From Acidobacterium capsulatum ATCC 51196 (GTDB lineage Bacteria; Acidobacteriota; Terriglobia; Terriglobales; Acidobacteriaceae): DNA of 64,000 bases. Made by a program: the position numbers and the translations under genes. The notes under the pieces are model-generated. The model was not told the DNA's origin and searched no databases. It saw nothing but the letters and a program-made list of their open reading frames with translations. Of the stretch, positions 45,124 through 53,712 are shown piece by piece (positions within the stretch are counted from its first letter, which is position 1; each line of letters begins with the position of its first letter). The DNA is taken from assembly GCF_000022565.1 (NCBI RefSeq), contig NC_012483.1, positions 1,054,001-1,118,000 on the forward strand. Direction: 5' to 3'.

Positions 45124-45210
45124 ATTTTAGCCTCTACTCATCCTTAAGCGTGTCGCCATACTCAAGCCGGTGGCCATCCCGGCGCCTCTGCCATCTCTCT
45201 GCCGAATCAC

Positions 45211-45924
45211 TCACGCCGGCTTTGGAATTTCGAAGCGGTATCCGGCACCGCGTACGGTCTTGAGGAAGCGCGGGTTTTCGGGATCGGACTCAATCTTCTC
45301 GCGGATGCGGCGGACGTAAACGTCGACCGAACGGGGAGTGACAAAGCGGGCGTCGCCCCAGACGGCATCGAGCAGGTGGTCGCGGCTGAAGACGCGGCCC
45401 GGGTGGCGGGCCAGATAATCGAGCAGGCGGAACTCAGTCGCGGTGGTGGTGGTGAGCTCGCCGCGCACCTTGAGCTGCATGGCGCTGGCATCGATGACCA
45501 CATCTTCAAAACTGATGAGCGAAGGCGTGGAGGGGCGCTCAAAGCGGCGCAGCACGGCCTTGACGCGCGCCAGTAGTTCGCGGGGAGCAAAGGGCTTGGT
45601 GATGTAGTCGTCGGCGCCAAGTTCGAGACCGAGCACGCGGTCATTTTCGCCAGCGCGGGCGGTCACAAAGATGATGGGAATGCTGCTGAGCGCGGCATGG
45701 TTGCGCAAGCGGCGGCAGACGTCGAGACCATCTCCTCCGGGCACCATGATATCGAGCATGAAGAGCGCGGGCGGCTGGCGCTCGGCATCGCTGAGCAGAT
45801 TGGCCGGCGTGCTGTAGAGACGAATGGCGTAACCGGCGGACTGCAGGTTGTGTTGCACGAGGCGCGCGATGTCGGCGTCATCCTCAAGGACAAAAATAGT
45901 TTGGCTCAAGCGGGACTCATCCAT
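45211..45924 (-). CDS. phoB: PhoB-like response regulator (OmpR family)
   Basis: A 237-residue transcription factor. The receiver domain has acidic pocket EDD (14-16), phosphoacceptor D58 in FMLDIMVPGGDG and the conserved lysine in DDYITKPFAPREL. A winged-helix output domain follows with TTATEFRLLDYLARHPGRVFSRDHLLDAVWG and PRSVDVYVRRIREKIE. Being first in the phoB-phoR-pstB-phoU order, it is named from context, since the receiver alone cannot exclude another OmpR-type regulator. The ATG at 45924 is preferred over a TTG at 45948; neither has a clear ribosome site. Confidence 0.85.
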   Translation of the reverse strand: MDESRLSQTIFVLEDDADIARLVQHNLQSAGYAIRLYSTPANLLSDAERQPPALFMLDIMVPGGDGLDVCRRLRNHAALSSIPIIFVTARAGENDRVLGLELGADDYITKPFAPRELLARVKAVLRRFERPSTPSLISFEDVVIDASAMQLKVRGELTTTTATEFRLLDYLARHPGRVFSRDHLLDAVWGDARFVTPRSVDVYVRRIREKIESDPENPRFLKTVRGAGYRFEIPKPA

Positions 45925-46114
45925 AGGTGTCACAGGTTGCGGTGCCAAGTGTCATATTGACCCGATTTTCATCCAAAGGCTATCGCAAACAGGCAAAGAG
46001 ATTGCAAAGTTTCTGTTAATTCGTCTGGATCATACTGGAAATACAGGGCTATTATCCTAGGTTGGGCCGGGCTTCCAAGGGCAGTCCGACCGGCTCAGGA
46101 CGGGATGGCAAGCA

Positions 46115-46501
46115 GTGTCTGACCAGCCAAGATTGCTGTGCATTGACGATGAGGTGATCGGCCTGAAAGTGCGCCGGGCCGTACTGGAACGAGCCGGTTA
46201 CGAAGTGGTTACGGCTCCGGATGGCAGAACCGGCATCGAATTGTTTGCGGAGCAGCTCTTCGATGGGGTCGTTGTGGATTTTTTATTGCCCGACGCCGAT
46301 GGCGGCCAGGTTGCGTCCCAGTTGCGCCAGATCAGGCCGGAGGTTCCGGTGATGCTGCTGTCCGCGTATCCCAACCTGCCGGAGGAAGTGCTGCAGCGTG
46401 TGGATTGCAGTGTGATGAAGGGCATGGGCACGGAGGAATTTCTGCGCAGCGTGGCTGCGATGGTGAAGCGCCATCCGAGTGGTGAACATGCATCCCGATA
46501 A
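46115..46501 (+). CDS. Single-domain response regulator
   Basis: A 128-residue stand-alone receiver. CIDDEV gives the acidic pair D11-D12, VVDFLLPDADG the phosphoacceptor D55, LLSAYP the conserved S83 and VMKGM the lysine K102. No output domain follows. It overlaps the next gene, a histidine kinase, by 14 bases, so it is presumably that kinase's partner or a phosphate sink in a relay. The start is GTG at 46115. It is transcribed divergently from phoB. Confidence 0.85.
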   Translation: MSDQPRLLCIDDEVIGLKVRRAVLERAGYEVVTAPDGRTGIELFAEQLFDGVVVDFLLPDADGGQVASQLRQIRPEVPVMLLSAYPNLPEEVLQRVDCSVMKGMGTEEFLRSVAAMVKRHPSGEHASR

Positions 46502-48296
46502 GTTTCGCCGTCTGCTGGCCGCGGCGCTGGCGGTTCCGCTGGTGGCGCTGGCCGCGCTGGGCCTATTTTTTGCCGTACTGCTGCACTATGACGCGCGGGC
46601 GCATGAAAAGCTGAACAAAATTGACACAGTGGTGACCGCCACCGAACAACTGCAGGACCTGATCGGCACTCAGGAGGCTCTGGCGCGCCGCCATGAGATC
46701 GCGGGCGGCGCAGCGCAACAGAGCGCGCTGGTGCCGCTGCACACGATCACCCGCATCCGGATGGCCGAGCTACAGAAAATGGCGCTGGGCGATCCGCGAG
46801 CCGATGCCCTGCTGGAAACGCTGAACGACCAATATCTGCTCTGGATGGGCTGGGCGCAGGAGACGCTTGCCGGGAAGACCTTTGGCCTCACGATTGCGCA
46901 GAACGATGCGCGCGGCTGGCAGCAGATGAGCTCCATTCACGAGACGCTGCGTGAGCTGCTCGACCTGGAGCATGAGCGGCGGGAGCGGCAGGCGGCCGCG
47001 ATTGCGAGCTTCAAGCGGCACACCATCGAGGCGATTGCACTGAGCGCGCTGCTGCTGGGCCTGCTGCTGGCGACATTGACGCGGCAGAGCCTGACGAGAG
47101 TTTCCCGCAGCTACCGCAAGGCTCTCAACGAACAGGAACGGATCAGCGGAGAGCTGGCACGCAGCCGGCAGTGGCTGCAGACGACACTGGAGTCCATTGG
47201 GGAAGGTGTACTGTGCTGCGATGCGGAAGGCAGAGTCACCTTTGTGAACGCCACGGCGGCGAGGCTGACGGGCTGGCAAGCGGCGGAAGCAATGGGGCGG
47301 GCTGCACAGGATGTCTTTGTCATTGTGGACGAGACCAGCCGGCGTCCTCGAGAACATTTTTGGTCCGCGGACCATGTGGACGCCCTGCTGGCAAGCTGGA
47401 GCGGACAGAGTCTGCTGCTGGGCCGCGATGGCAGCGAGTGCCTGGTGGATCATACCGCGTCATGCATTCAAGGGCCCGGCAATGAATTCGCAGGCATGGT
47501 GCTGGTGTTTCGCGATGTGACAGACCGGCTGCGCACGGAACGCGCCCTGCAAACCACGGAGAAGCTGGCCGTGGCAGGAAGACTGGCGGCGAGCATCGCG
47601 CATGAGATTCACAATCCTCTGGATGCAATTGCAAATCTTCACTATCTGATCGAAACCGAGGAAGATCCGCAACTGCAGCGCGAGCATCTGAAGATGGCCA
47701 AGCAGGAGCTGGCCCGCACGATTCAGATCACACGCACGATGCTGAGCCTGTATCGCGAGTCGGAGCATCCGGTGCCGGTAATCATGAGCGAGCTGACGCA
47801 GGGTGTATTGCTGCTGCTGGAGCGGCGGGCCATGCAGCAGAACATCACTGTCGAGCAAAACTACGAGGGACATTGCCGTATCGAGGGCTTCCCCGCCGAG
47901 CTGCGCCAGGTGATGACCAATGTGCTGGTGAACGCCATGGACGCTGCCGGGCCGGGCGGGCGCATTCAGGTGCGCATTGAAGATCAGTCGGCCGAGGAGT
48001 TGCGGGGCAGCGGCGTGCTGATTCGCGTGGTGGACAGCGGCCCCGGGTTGAGCGGCGATACCGGGAACCGGCTTTTCAAGCCCTTCTTCACGACGAAGGG
48101 CGAGGCGGGTACGGGACTGGGCCTGTGGGTGAGCCTGGGCATCGTGCAAAAGCACGGCGGCAGCATTCGTATCTATAACAGTTGCGAATCAAGCCTGCCG
48201 GGCGCTTGCGTGGAAATCTACCTGCCGGCCCGCGTGCTACAGCTTGGCATCCATCGGCTGGTAAGCGAAGAAGTGCATCCACCGGCGATGGTGTGA
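46488..48296 (+). CDS. Sensor histidine kinase with extracytoplasmic CHASE3-like and PAS domains
   Basis: A 602-residue membrane kinase. Helix LLAAALAVPLVALAALGLFF, about 140 periplasmic residues of helical CHASE3-like sequence, then helix AIALSALLLGLLLATL. A PAS domain (TTLESIGEGVLCCDAEGRVTF) has an adjacent CC pair. HisKA is SIAHEIHNPLDAIANL and the ATPase domain has NVLVNAMDAAG, VVDSGPGLSG and GTGLGLWVS. The preceding receiver gene has no DNA-binding domain, so the pathway output is unknown. The ATG at 46488 is preferred over a GTG at 46479. Confidence 0.85.
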   Translation: MHPDKFRRLLAAALAVPLVALAALGLFFAVLLHYDARAHEKLNKIDTVVTATEQLQDLIGTQEALARRHEIAGGAAQQSALVPLHTITRIRMAELQKMALGDPRADALLETLNDQYLLWMGWAQETLAGKTFGLTIAQNDARGWQQMSSIHETLRELLDLEHERRERQAAAIASFKRHTIEAIALSALLLGLLLATLTRQSLTRVSRSYRKALNEQERISGELARSRQWLQTTLESIGEGVLCCDAEGRVTFVNATAARLTGWQAAEAMGRAAQDVFVIVDETSRRPREHFWSADHVDALLASWSGQSLLLGRDGSECLVDHTASCIQGPGNEFAGMVLVFRDVTDRLRTERALQTTEKLAVAGRLAASIAHEIHNPLDAIANLHYLIETEEDPQLQREHLKMAKQELARTIQITRTMLSLYRESEHPVPVIMSELTQGVLLLLERRAMQQNITVEQNYEGHCRIEGFPAELRQVMTNVLVNAMDAAGPGGRIQVRIEDQSAEELRGSGVLIRVVDSGPGLSGDTGNRLFKPFFTTKGEAGTGLGLWVSLGIVQKHGGSIRIYNSCESSLPGACVEIYLPARVLQLGIHRLVSEEVHPPAMV

Positions 48297-48326
48297 CCGG
48301 CTCGCGGAAGGCCGCAGAGGGCGAGT

Positions 48327-48728
48327 TTAGTCCGGTAACGGCAGGAAGTTGCAGACCACCTGACGGGTGCGCGGTCCATCCAGTTCAACAAGGATGATGC
48401 GCTGCCAGGTGCCGAGCACCAGTTGCCCCTGGGAGCACGGGATGGTCACAGCCGTGCCGATGAGCGCCGAGAGAATGTGGTCCGGCACATGCTCGGGATT
48501 GTGCGGATGCCGGTAATGCAAATGCGGCACCATGGCCTCGAAGGCATCGAGCATGTCGAGGTCCGTTCCAGGATCAAGATCTGCCGTGGTGAGCGCGGCG
48601 GTGGTGTGCAGCACGTTGAGAAAGCAGATGCCGCTGCCCGCGGCCCGGGAACTCAGCCGTTTCTGGATGGAATCGGTGATGTCGAGAATTTCCCGCTTCC
48701 CGTGCGTTTTGAAGAGCATAGGTTCCAT
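48327..48728 (-). CDS. YjbQ/UPF0047 family protein
   Basis: A 133-residue member of the UPF0047 family. Motifs are LHTTAALTTADLDPGTDLDM, HYRHPHNPEHVPDHILSALIG and the ending GTWQRIILVELDGPRTRQV. The clustered histidines and acidic residues form the family's proposed metal and phosphate site. Some members show weak thiamine-phosphate synthase activity in E. coli, but the physiological role is unsettled. AGGGAG sits just before the ATG at 48728. It converges with the histidine kinase gene. Confidence 0.88.
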   Translation of the reverse strand: MEPMLFKTHGKREILDITDSIQKRLSSRAAGSGICFLNVLHTTAALTTADLDPGTDLDMLDAFEAMVPHLHYRHPHNPEHVPDHILSALIGTAVTIPCSQGQLVLGTWQRIILVELDGPRTRQVVCNFLPLPD

Positions 48729-48808
48729 ACTCTCCCTAGGATGCCGGAGCCGCACTGGATTCACCAGCCGGAAGAGAATTAAACTGGTTCTAACGGATTC
48801 TTTCGATA

Positions 48809-49801
48809 ATGCAAGCAGCATCTGCCAACGGCAGACAGACTGCAACGGCGAAAGGCATCCTTTTGAGCAGAAGCGTGACGGGGCGGGTCAAGTTCGCGTG
48901 CGAAGTTCTGCGGCAGTCGCTCTTCGAACCGATGACCGGAGTGCCGCAGAAGCCGAAACTCGTGCGTTCGGGCGGCCTGGGCATCACGTTCATCGGCCAC
49001 TCTTCCTTCCTGATACAGATTGCGGGCAAGAACGTACTGGTAGACCCGGTGTTTGCACACTGGCTGGTGCTGCTGCGCCGCATGCGTCGGCCGGGCGTGG
49101 ATGTGAGCGACCTTCCGCCGGTGGACGTGGTGCTGCAGACGCACGCGCACATGGACCATCTGAACCTGCCATCGCTGCGGGCGATTCTGGAGCACAACGA
49201 GCGGCACTCCCGGCCGCTGCCGGAAATTGTGGTTCCGGAGGGCGTCGAAGACCTGGTGGACTCGCTTGGCTTTGCCCGGGTGCGTACGCTCGGCTGGTGG
49301 GATGAGCTTCGGCTGGATGGGTTGCACGTGGTGATGACTCCGGCGCAGCACTGGGGCACGCGCTATTTTCACGATGACCATCGAGGGTATGGCGGCTATG
49401 TGCTGGAGGGGGATGGGCACTCGGTGTATCACTCCGGCGACACTGCGTACTTTGAGGGATTTCGCGAGGTGGCGCGGCTAAGGCCGGAGGTGGCGCTGCT
49501 GCCGATCGGGGCTTACAGTCCGGATTCGATCCGGAGCGTGCACACGACTCCCGAAGATGCGCTGCAAGCCTTCTTTGACGTGGGCGCGGCCCGGATGATC
49601 CCAATGCACTACGGGACGTTCCGGCTCTCGAAGGAGCCGCTGGAGGAACCGCTGCCGCGGTTGCTGGCGGCCGCAGCACAGCGGGGAGCACAGGAGCGGA
49701 TCAAAGTGCTGCGTGAGGGTGAGACCCTGCTGACGCCGGCGAAACATGGCCACGAGCAACCGCCCTGGAGCGAAGCGCCGCAGCTCAGCATGGCGCTCTA
49801 A
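48809..49801 (+). CDS. Metallo-beta-lactamase-fold hydrolase (NAPE-PLD/RomA-like)
   Basis: A 330-residue protein. LGITFIGHSSFLIQIAGKNVLVDPVF opens the fold. THAHMDHLNL places zinc ligands H112, H114, D116 and H117, followed by TPAQHWGTRYFHDD, YHSGDTAYF and PMHYGTF. The GHSSFLIQ and QHWG motifs are those of the N-acylphosphatidylethanolamine phospholipase D-like branch rather than beta-lactamases. A lipid or phosphodiester substrate is inference. No signal peptide is seen. Confidence 0.85.
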   Translation: MQAASANGRQTATAKGILLSRSVTGRVKFACEVLRQSLFEPMTGVPQKPKLVRSGGLGITFIGHSSFLIQIAGKNVLVDPVFAHWLVLLRRMRRPGVDVSDLPPVDVVLQTHAHMDHLNLPSLRAILEHNERHSRPLPEIVVPEGVEDLVDSLGFARVRTLGWWDELRLDGLHVVMTPAQHWGTRYFHDDHRGYGGYVLEGDGHSVYHSGDTAYFEGFREVARLRPEVALLPIGAYSPDSIRSVHTTPEDALQAFFDVGAARMIPMHYGTFRLSKEPLEEPLPRLLAAAAQRGAQERIKVLREGETLLTPAKHGHEQPPWSEAPQLSMAL

Positions 49802-49818
49802 CCTGGCTTGCTCAGGCG

Positions 49819-50652
49819 CTACTGCGACCCGTTCGGCGTGGGGACGATTTTGCCTTGCGGCGCGGGCGGATTCGGCAGCATGACTCCGGGAGGAGGAGCC
49901 TGCGCATGGAGCAGACGAACCGGGGTATCCGGCTGGATCGCGGTGCGAACGCGCAGGAGACGGCCCTGAGCGTCAAAGGCGAGATCCCAGATGCGGTAAG
50001 CGCCTTGCAAATGCACGTCAGACAACTGCACGGTGCGATAGGGATGCCCTTGCGTGACGATGAGGGTGGCGCCCGGCGCCTTGATCCACTTGAGCTTGCC
50101 AGAGGGAGCGGAGAGCACCACGGCGTCATCGCCGGCAAGCGATGTGAAAGTGAGGCCAAGCTGAGACCAGTTACCATCAGGGTGGATGGCATGCTTTGCA
50201 AGCGATAGAGGCACGGCGCGATTGAAAACCTCGCGCGTGTAGTTCATGGTCGAGGCGGACTTCCAGGGCGTTGCTCCGCCATAGAGCACAGGCACGACCC
50301 ATACTTTGCCTCCCTGCCGCGAGACAAGCGCGGTGAAGGCCGACGCCCCGGTGGAGGTGGCGTGAGGGCGGCGAAACTGAAGCATGATGTAATCCGGCGT
50401 GTCTGGCGATTGGACCTGCACGTAACTCCAGCCGGAAGCAGAGAGATCATAGCCAAAAAACTGCGCTTTCTGCTGCACCGAGGACCATGAGCCGGTGACC
50501 ACGGCGCGATCAGCTGACGACATTTGAGAACTGTTGACCTGCCGCAAGTGCATCGGAGCCTGACGCTGCGTGAGCAAAGTGCCGGTCTGGGAGCGAGCGT
50601 GGGGAGCGGCGAGCAGCAGTGTGGCCAATCCAATCGTAGAAAGCAGCTTCAT
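49819..50652 (-). CDS. Secreted protein of unknown function
   Basis: A 277-residue exported protein with signal peptide KLLSTIGLATLLLAAPHARSQ. The mature part alternates short beta-strands (WSYVQVQSPDTPDYIMLQF; KVWVVPVLYGGATPW; GAYRIWDLAFDAQGRLLRVRT) and ends in a proline-rich tail. I do not recognise a family. The ATG at 50652 is chosen over a GTG at 50661. The terminator at 50681-50708 separates it from the TPR gene. Confidence 0.65.
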   Translation of the reverse strand: MKLLSTIGLATLLLAAPHARSQTGTLLTQRQAPMHLRQVNSSQMSSADRAVVTGSWSSVQQKAQFFGYDLSASGWSYVQVQSPDTPDYIMLQFRRPHATSTGASAFTALVSRQGGKVWVVPVLYGGATPWKSASTMNYTREVFNRAVPLSLAKHAIHPDGNWSQLGLTFTSLAGDDAVVLSAPSGKLKWIKAPGATLIVTQGHPYRTVQLSDVHLQGAYRIWDLAFDAQGRLLRVRTAIQPDTPVRLLHAQAPPPGVMLPNPPAPQGKIVPTPNGSQ

Positions 50653-50678
50653 AAGGCTCACTTTACCATTGCGCGGGC

Positions 50679-50708
50679 AATAAAAAGGGCGGCCACGCGG
50701 GCCGCCCT
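50679..50708 (-). terminator. Intrinsic terminator of the TPR protein gene
   Basis: On the minus strand AGGGCGGCC and GGCCGCCCT (50686-50694 and 50700-50708) form a perfect nine-base stem with a five-base loop, then TTTTATT. It lies 25 bases past the stop of the gene at 50733. Confidence 0.8.
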
Positions 50709-50732
50709 GTAAAGGTTCAGTGGATTCCGCCG

Positions 50733-51992
50733 TTAGCGGCGGGGGTGATGATGCACCACGTGATGGTGCGGAGCCGCGGGCGGCTTGGGCAGGCCATCGT
50801 CGAGGATGATCATCAGCGGATTTGGCGTGTAGGACGAGAACGTCGCGATGTAGGTCTCGCTGTCGCCCGGCTGCGGAACCTTCTTGAGCGGCTTCTTCAT
50901 GTTGATGGTGAAGTCAGCCGTGTGGGAGTTCTGCGCGTCGGGAGAAACCGCAAGCTGCACGGAGTCCGCGGTGGCGGAGATCACGACACCCGGAATCTCG
51001 GCGACCTTGCCCTTGAGAATATCCCAGATCTTGCCGGCATCGTCAGGGTTGCCGTTGGCAAGGATGTATTCCTTGTCATGCAGCGAGAGCGAGTTGAGAT
51101 TGGGCGTGCTGGTGATGGCCTGATGCGCGAGATCAGCCTTGGAGGGCGGCGGCGGCGCTGGCGAAATCTTGTAGCTGTCGGGCGGGAAGACATTGGCCTG
51201 GGCCAACTGCTGGATGGCCGGGAAGCCGTCCATGCTGCCGTGATACTGCTGGTACCAGTACTCCGCGGCCTTTTCCGCCGTGGTCTTGCCGGGATCGGGC
51301 AGGAACTGCGCGGCGCGGGTGAAGAACCAGATGGCATTCAGAATGTCGCGGGGATTCTGCTGGATGTAGGCATTGGCCAGATTGTAGGTATCCACAATCG
51401 CGTAGCCCTTGGTGGTGTCGGCCGGGTTGCTGAAGTCTTTCAGCTCCTGGGTGAAGGCCTGAATCGCGGTCTTGTAGTCCTTCTTGACGAGGGCATCGTT
51501 GCCGATGACGTCTTCAAAAATCGGCTTGACGGAATCGTACTGAGCCGCCGTGAGATCACTCGGCTTGGTGACGTTCAGCCCCTTCTGAGCATAGGACGCT
51601 GCTTCATCCAGCAGGGCCGTGTTGCTGGTGCCAGCCTGCGCTTTCTCTTCGTAAGCAATGAGCAGCAACGCGCGGACGTTGTTGGGATCGACCTTGAGGA
51701 GGCGCTTGGAAGCATCGAGAGTCTTGGCGGCGTCACCAGCAGCGTGGTAATCGGCGACGAGCTTTTCGAGCAGGGAGAGCTGGACCGGGCTGTTTGGGTA
51801 GTCCTTGAGGAACTGTTCAATGGCCGAAGCCTGAGCCGCGGGGCTGGTCTGGCTGATGGCGTTGTTATAGGCGTTGTACTCGGCCGGCTTCATGGTGATT
51901 GAGCCCGACGAATTCTGTGCCCCTGCGGGCAGAACGCAAAGTGTGCAGGCGGAGGCGACTGCCAGCACGGAAGCGATTACGACCTTCTTCAT
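50733..51992 (-). CDS. Secreted TPR-type repeat protein, function unknown
   Basis: A 419-residue exported protein. Signal peptide VVIASVLAVASACTLCVLPAGAQ is followed by helical TPR-like repeats (AIEQFLKDYPNSPVQLSLLEKLVADYHAAGDAAKTLDASKRLL; DTYNLANAYIQQNPRDILNAIWFFTRAAQF). A beta-rich C-terminal part and the tail PHHHVVHHHPRR end it. AGGAG seven bases before the ATG at 51992 fixes the start. Periplasmic scaffolding is a reasonable guess. No enzyme motif is visible. Confidence 0.72.
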   Translation of the reverse strand: MKKVVIASVLAVASACTLCVLPAGAQNSSGSITMKPAEYNAYNNAISQTSPAAQASAIEQFLKDYPNSPVQLSLLEKLVADYHAAGDAAKTLDASKRLLKVDPNNVRALLLIAYEEKAQAGTSNTALLDEAASYAQKGLNVTKPSDLTAAQYDSVKPIFEDVIGNDALVKKDYKTAIQAFTQELKDFSNPADTTKGYAIVDTYNLANAYIQQNPRDILNAIWFFTRAAQFLPDPGKTTAEKAAEYWYQQYHGSMDGFPAIQQLAQANVFPPDSYKISPAPPPPSKADLAHQAITSTPNLNSLSLHDKEYILANGNPDDAGKIWDILKGKVAEIPGVVISATADSVQLAVSPDAQNSHTADFTINMKKPLKKVPQPGDSETYIATFSSYTPNPLMIILDDGLPKPPAAPHHHVVHHHPRR

Positions 51993-52284
51993 TCCAAAGC
52001 TCCTGAGACTCACTGGATGCATGGTAACCGATTGTCTTGATTCTGCAGACACGTACAGACTCCACCTAGTCAGAGATGCATGAAATCCCGCAAAGTGCTG
52101 CAATGATGCTGGATTATAGAAACCACAACATGCAAAAAACAAGTGAGAGGCGGCCCCGCTTCTGCAGAATGACGCAATTGGAACCTGGCCGGAAGAGGCA
52201 TGCCAGGGCCAGGAAAGAGGATTTTTGCTTCCGGCGGATACTCCTGCTGACGGCGGCGCATCCTTGTTTACAAAGGAGATGAGC

Positions 52285-52992
52285 ATGGATGCAGATGCAG
52301 TTGGCGTTGTTACAGGAGCCAGCCGTGGAATTGGGGCGGCCGTCTCACGGCGGTTGGCCAGGCTGGGAGCGCAGGTGTTGCTGGTGGCCCGCCATCGCGA
52401 ACGGTTGGAGGAACTGGCCGCTCAAATTGAAAGTGAAGGTGGCCGGGCTGAGCTGTTTGCGGTCGATTTGACGCAGGAGGAAGAGATTGCCGCGCTGGGT
52501 GAGACGATTCGCAAACGGTATGGGCGTTGCGACGTTCTGGTAAACAATGCCGGCATCAGCAGGATGGGCGCGCCGCTGCACGCCATGCAGCCGGCGGACT
52601 GGGATGAGCTGATGGCGACGAATCTGCGAGCGCCCTACCTGATGATCCGGGCGCTGGCACCGCTGATGATCGAGCGCCAGAGTGGGCATATCGTGAACAT
52701 TTCGTCGCTGGCCGGTCATAATCCGCTGCGCAATGGCGCTGCGTATTCGGCCTCAAAGTGGGCACTGAATGGGCTGACCTATTCGGTGGCTGAAGAGCTG
52801 CGGGATTATGGCGTGCGGGTATCGGTGATTGCTCCCGGATCAGTGAACACGAGCTTTGGCGGCCATGAACCGGCCAACGCGGCGGCACGCATTCAGCCCG
52901 AGGACATTGCCGATATTGTGGCAATGCTGATGGAGCAGAGGCCGCAGTCGTTTGTGAGCGAGGTGCTGATTCGTCCGGCCCGGAAGCCCTGA
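52285..52992 (+). CDS. Short-chain dehydrogenase/reductase
   Basis: A 235-residue classical SDR. Nucleotide-binding TGASRGIG (10-17), NNAG in VLVNNAGIS, the catalytic serine in NISSLAG and the YSASK tetrad are all present. AAGGAG stands six bases before the ATG at 52285. An earlier in-frame ATG at 52279 would leave no spacing. The basic residue ARHRER after the second strand suggests NADP preference. The 3-base gap to the next gene implies an operon with moaDE. Substrate unknown; FabG-like or sugar reductase are options. Confidence 0.88.
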   Translation: MDADAVGVVTGASRGIGAAVSRRLARLGAQVLLVARHRERLEELAAQIESEGGRAELFAVDLTQEEEIAALGETIRKRYGRCDVLVNNAGISRMGAPLHAMQPADWDELMATNLRAPYLMIRALAPLMIERQSGHIVNISSLAGHNPLRNGAAYSASKWALNGLTYSVAEELRDYGVRVSVIAPGSVNTSFGGHEPANAAARIQPEDIADIVAMLMEQRPQSFVSEVLIRPARKP

Positions 52993-52995
52993 GCC

Positions 52996-53712
52996 ATGCG
53001 CGCGTATGCTGATGCTATGCGCGTGCGAGTGCTGGCTTTTGGAATGCTGCGGGAGATGCTGACGAGCGGCGACTTCAGTGTGAATCTGCCGGAAGGCTGC
53101 ACCGTAGCCAGGATGGTGGAACTGCAGCGGGAACAAACCGGTCTGCAGAATTCTGTATGGCAGACGATGGCCGTAGCGGTAAATCGCGAGTATGCAAGCC
53201 GGGAGCAGGTTTTGCGGGAAGGCGATGAAGTGGCTCTGCTGCCGCCGGTGAGCGGCGGGTCGCAGGAGGACAGACTGCCCGATGTATGGCTGACGCGCGA
53301 TCTGATCGACGCGAATGCGGTGCTGGCCAGAGTACGGCACCCGGAAGACGGCGCGGTAGCGAGCTTTGACGGCATTGTGCGCAACCAGACCCGCGGACGC
53401 CAGACGCTCTACCTGGTTTACGAAGCCTATGAAGAGATGGCACTCGAACAGATGCGGCAGCTTGCCGGCGAGGCAAAGCAACGGTTTGCCATTCACGACG
53501 TGGTGATGGTGCACCGGCTTGGGCGGCTGGAGATTGGCGAATCGAGTGTGCTGATCGGTGTCTGCTCCGCCCATCGGGCGGCAGCGTTTGACGCCTGCCG
53601 GTGGCTGATCAACACGCTGAAAAAGACCGTGCCGATCTGGAAGAAAGAGCATTTCGTGGATGGCGCGGTGTGGGCGGATGGCGACCCGTTTCCGCCGGAG
53701 ATGCTGCCGTGA
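52996..53712 (+). CDS. MoaD-MoaE fusion, molybdopterin synthase
   Basis: A 238-residue fusion of both molybdopterin synthase subunits. Residues 8-88 are MoaD-like (VLAFGMLREMLTSGDFSV; LREGDEVALLPPVSGG), with the diglycine at 87-88 that must carry the thiocarboxylate. Residues 95-238 are MoaE (VASFDGIVRNQTRGR; HRLGRLEIGESSVLIG; KKTVPIWKKEHFVDGAVW). The enzyme puts two sulfurs into precursor Z. Since GG is internal, cleavage after it would be needed to expose the C-terminus, as reported for mycobacterial MoaX. The start may be ATG at 52996 or 53017. It overlaps the VWA gene. Confidence 0.88.
   Translation: MRAYADAMRVRVLAFGMLREMLTSGDFSVNLPEGCTVARMVELQREQTGLQNSVWQTMAVAVNREYASREQVLREGDEVALLPPVSGGSQEDRLPDVWLTRDLIDANAVLARVRHPEDGAVASFDGIVRNQTRGRQTLYLVYEAYEEMALEQMRQLAGEAKQRFAIHDVVMVHRLGRLEIGESSVLIGVCSAHRAAAFDACRWLINTLKKTVPIWKKEHFVDGAVWADGDPFPPEMLP

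Noticed and set aside
45949-46114. PHO box in the phoB promoter
   Set aside because: TGTCATATTGACCC has one half-site-like TGTCAT but no properly spaced second copy.
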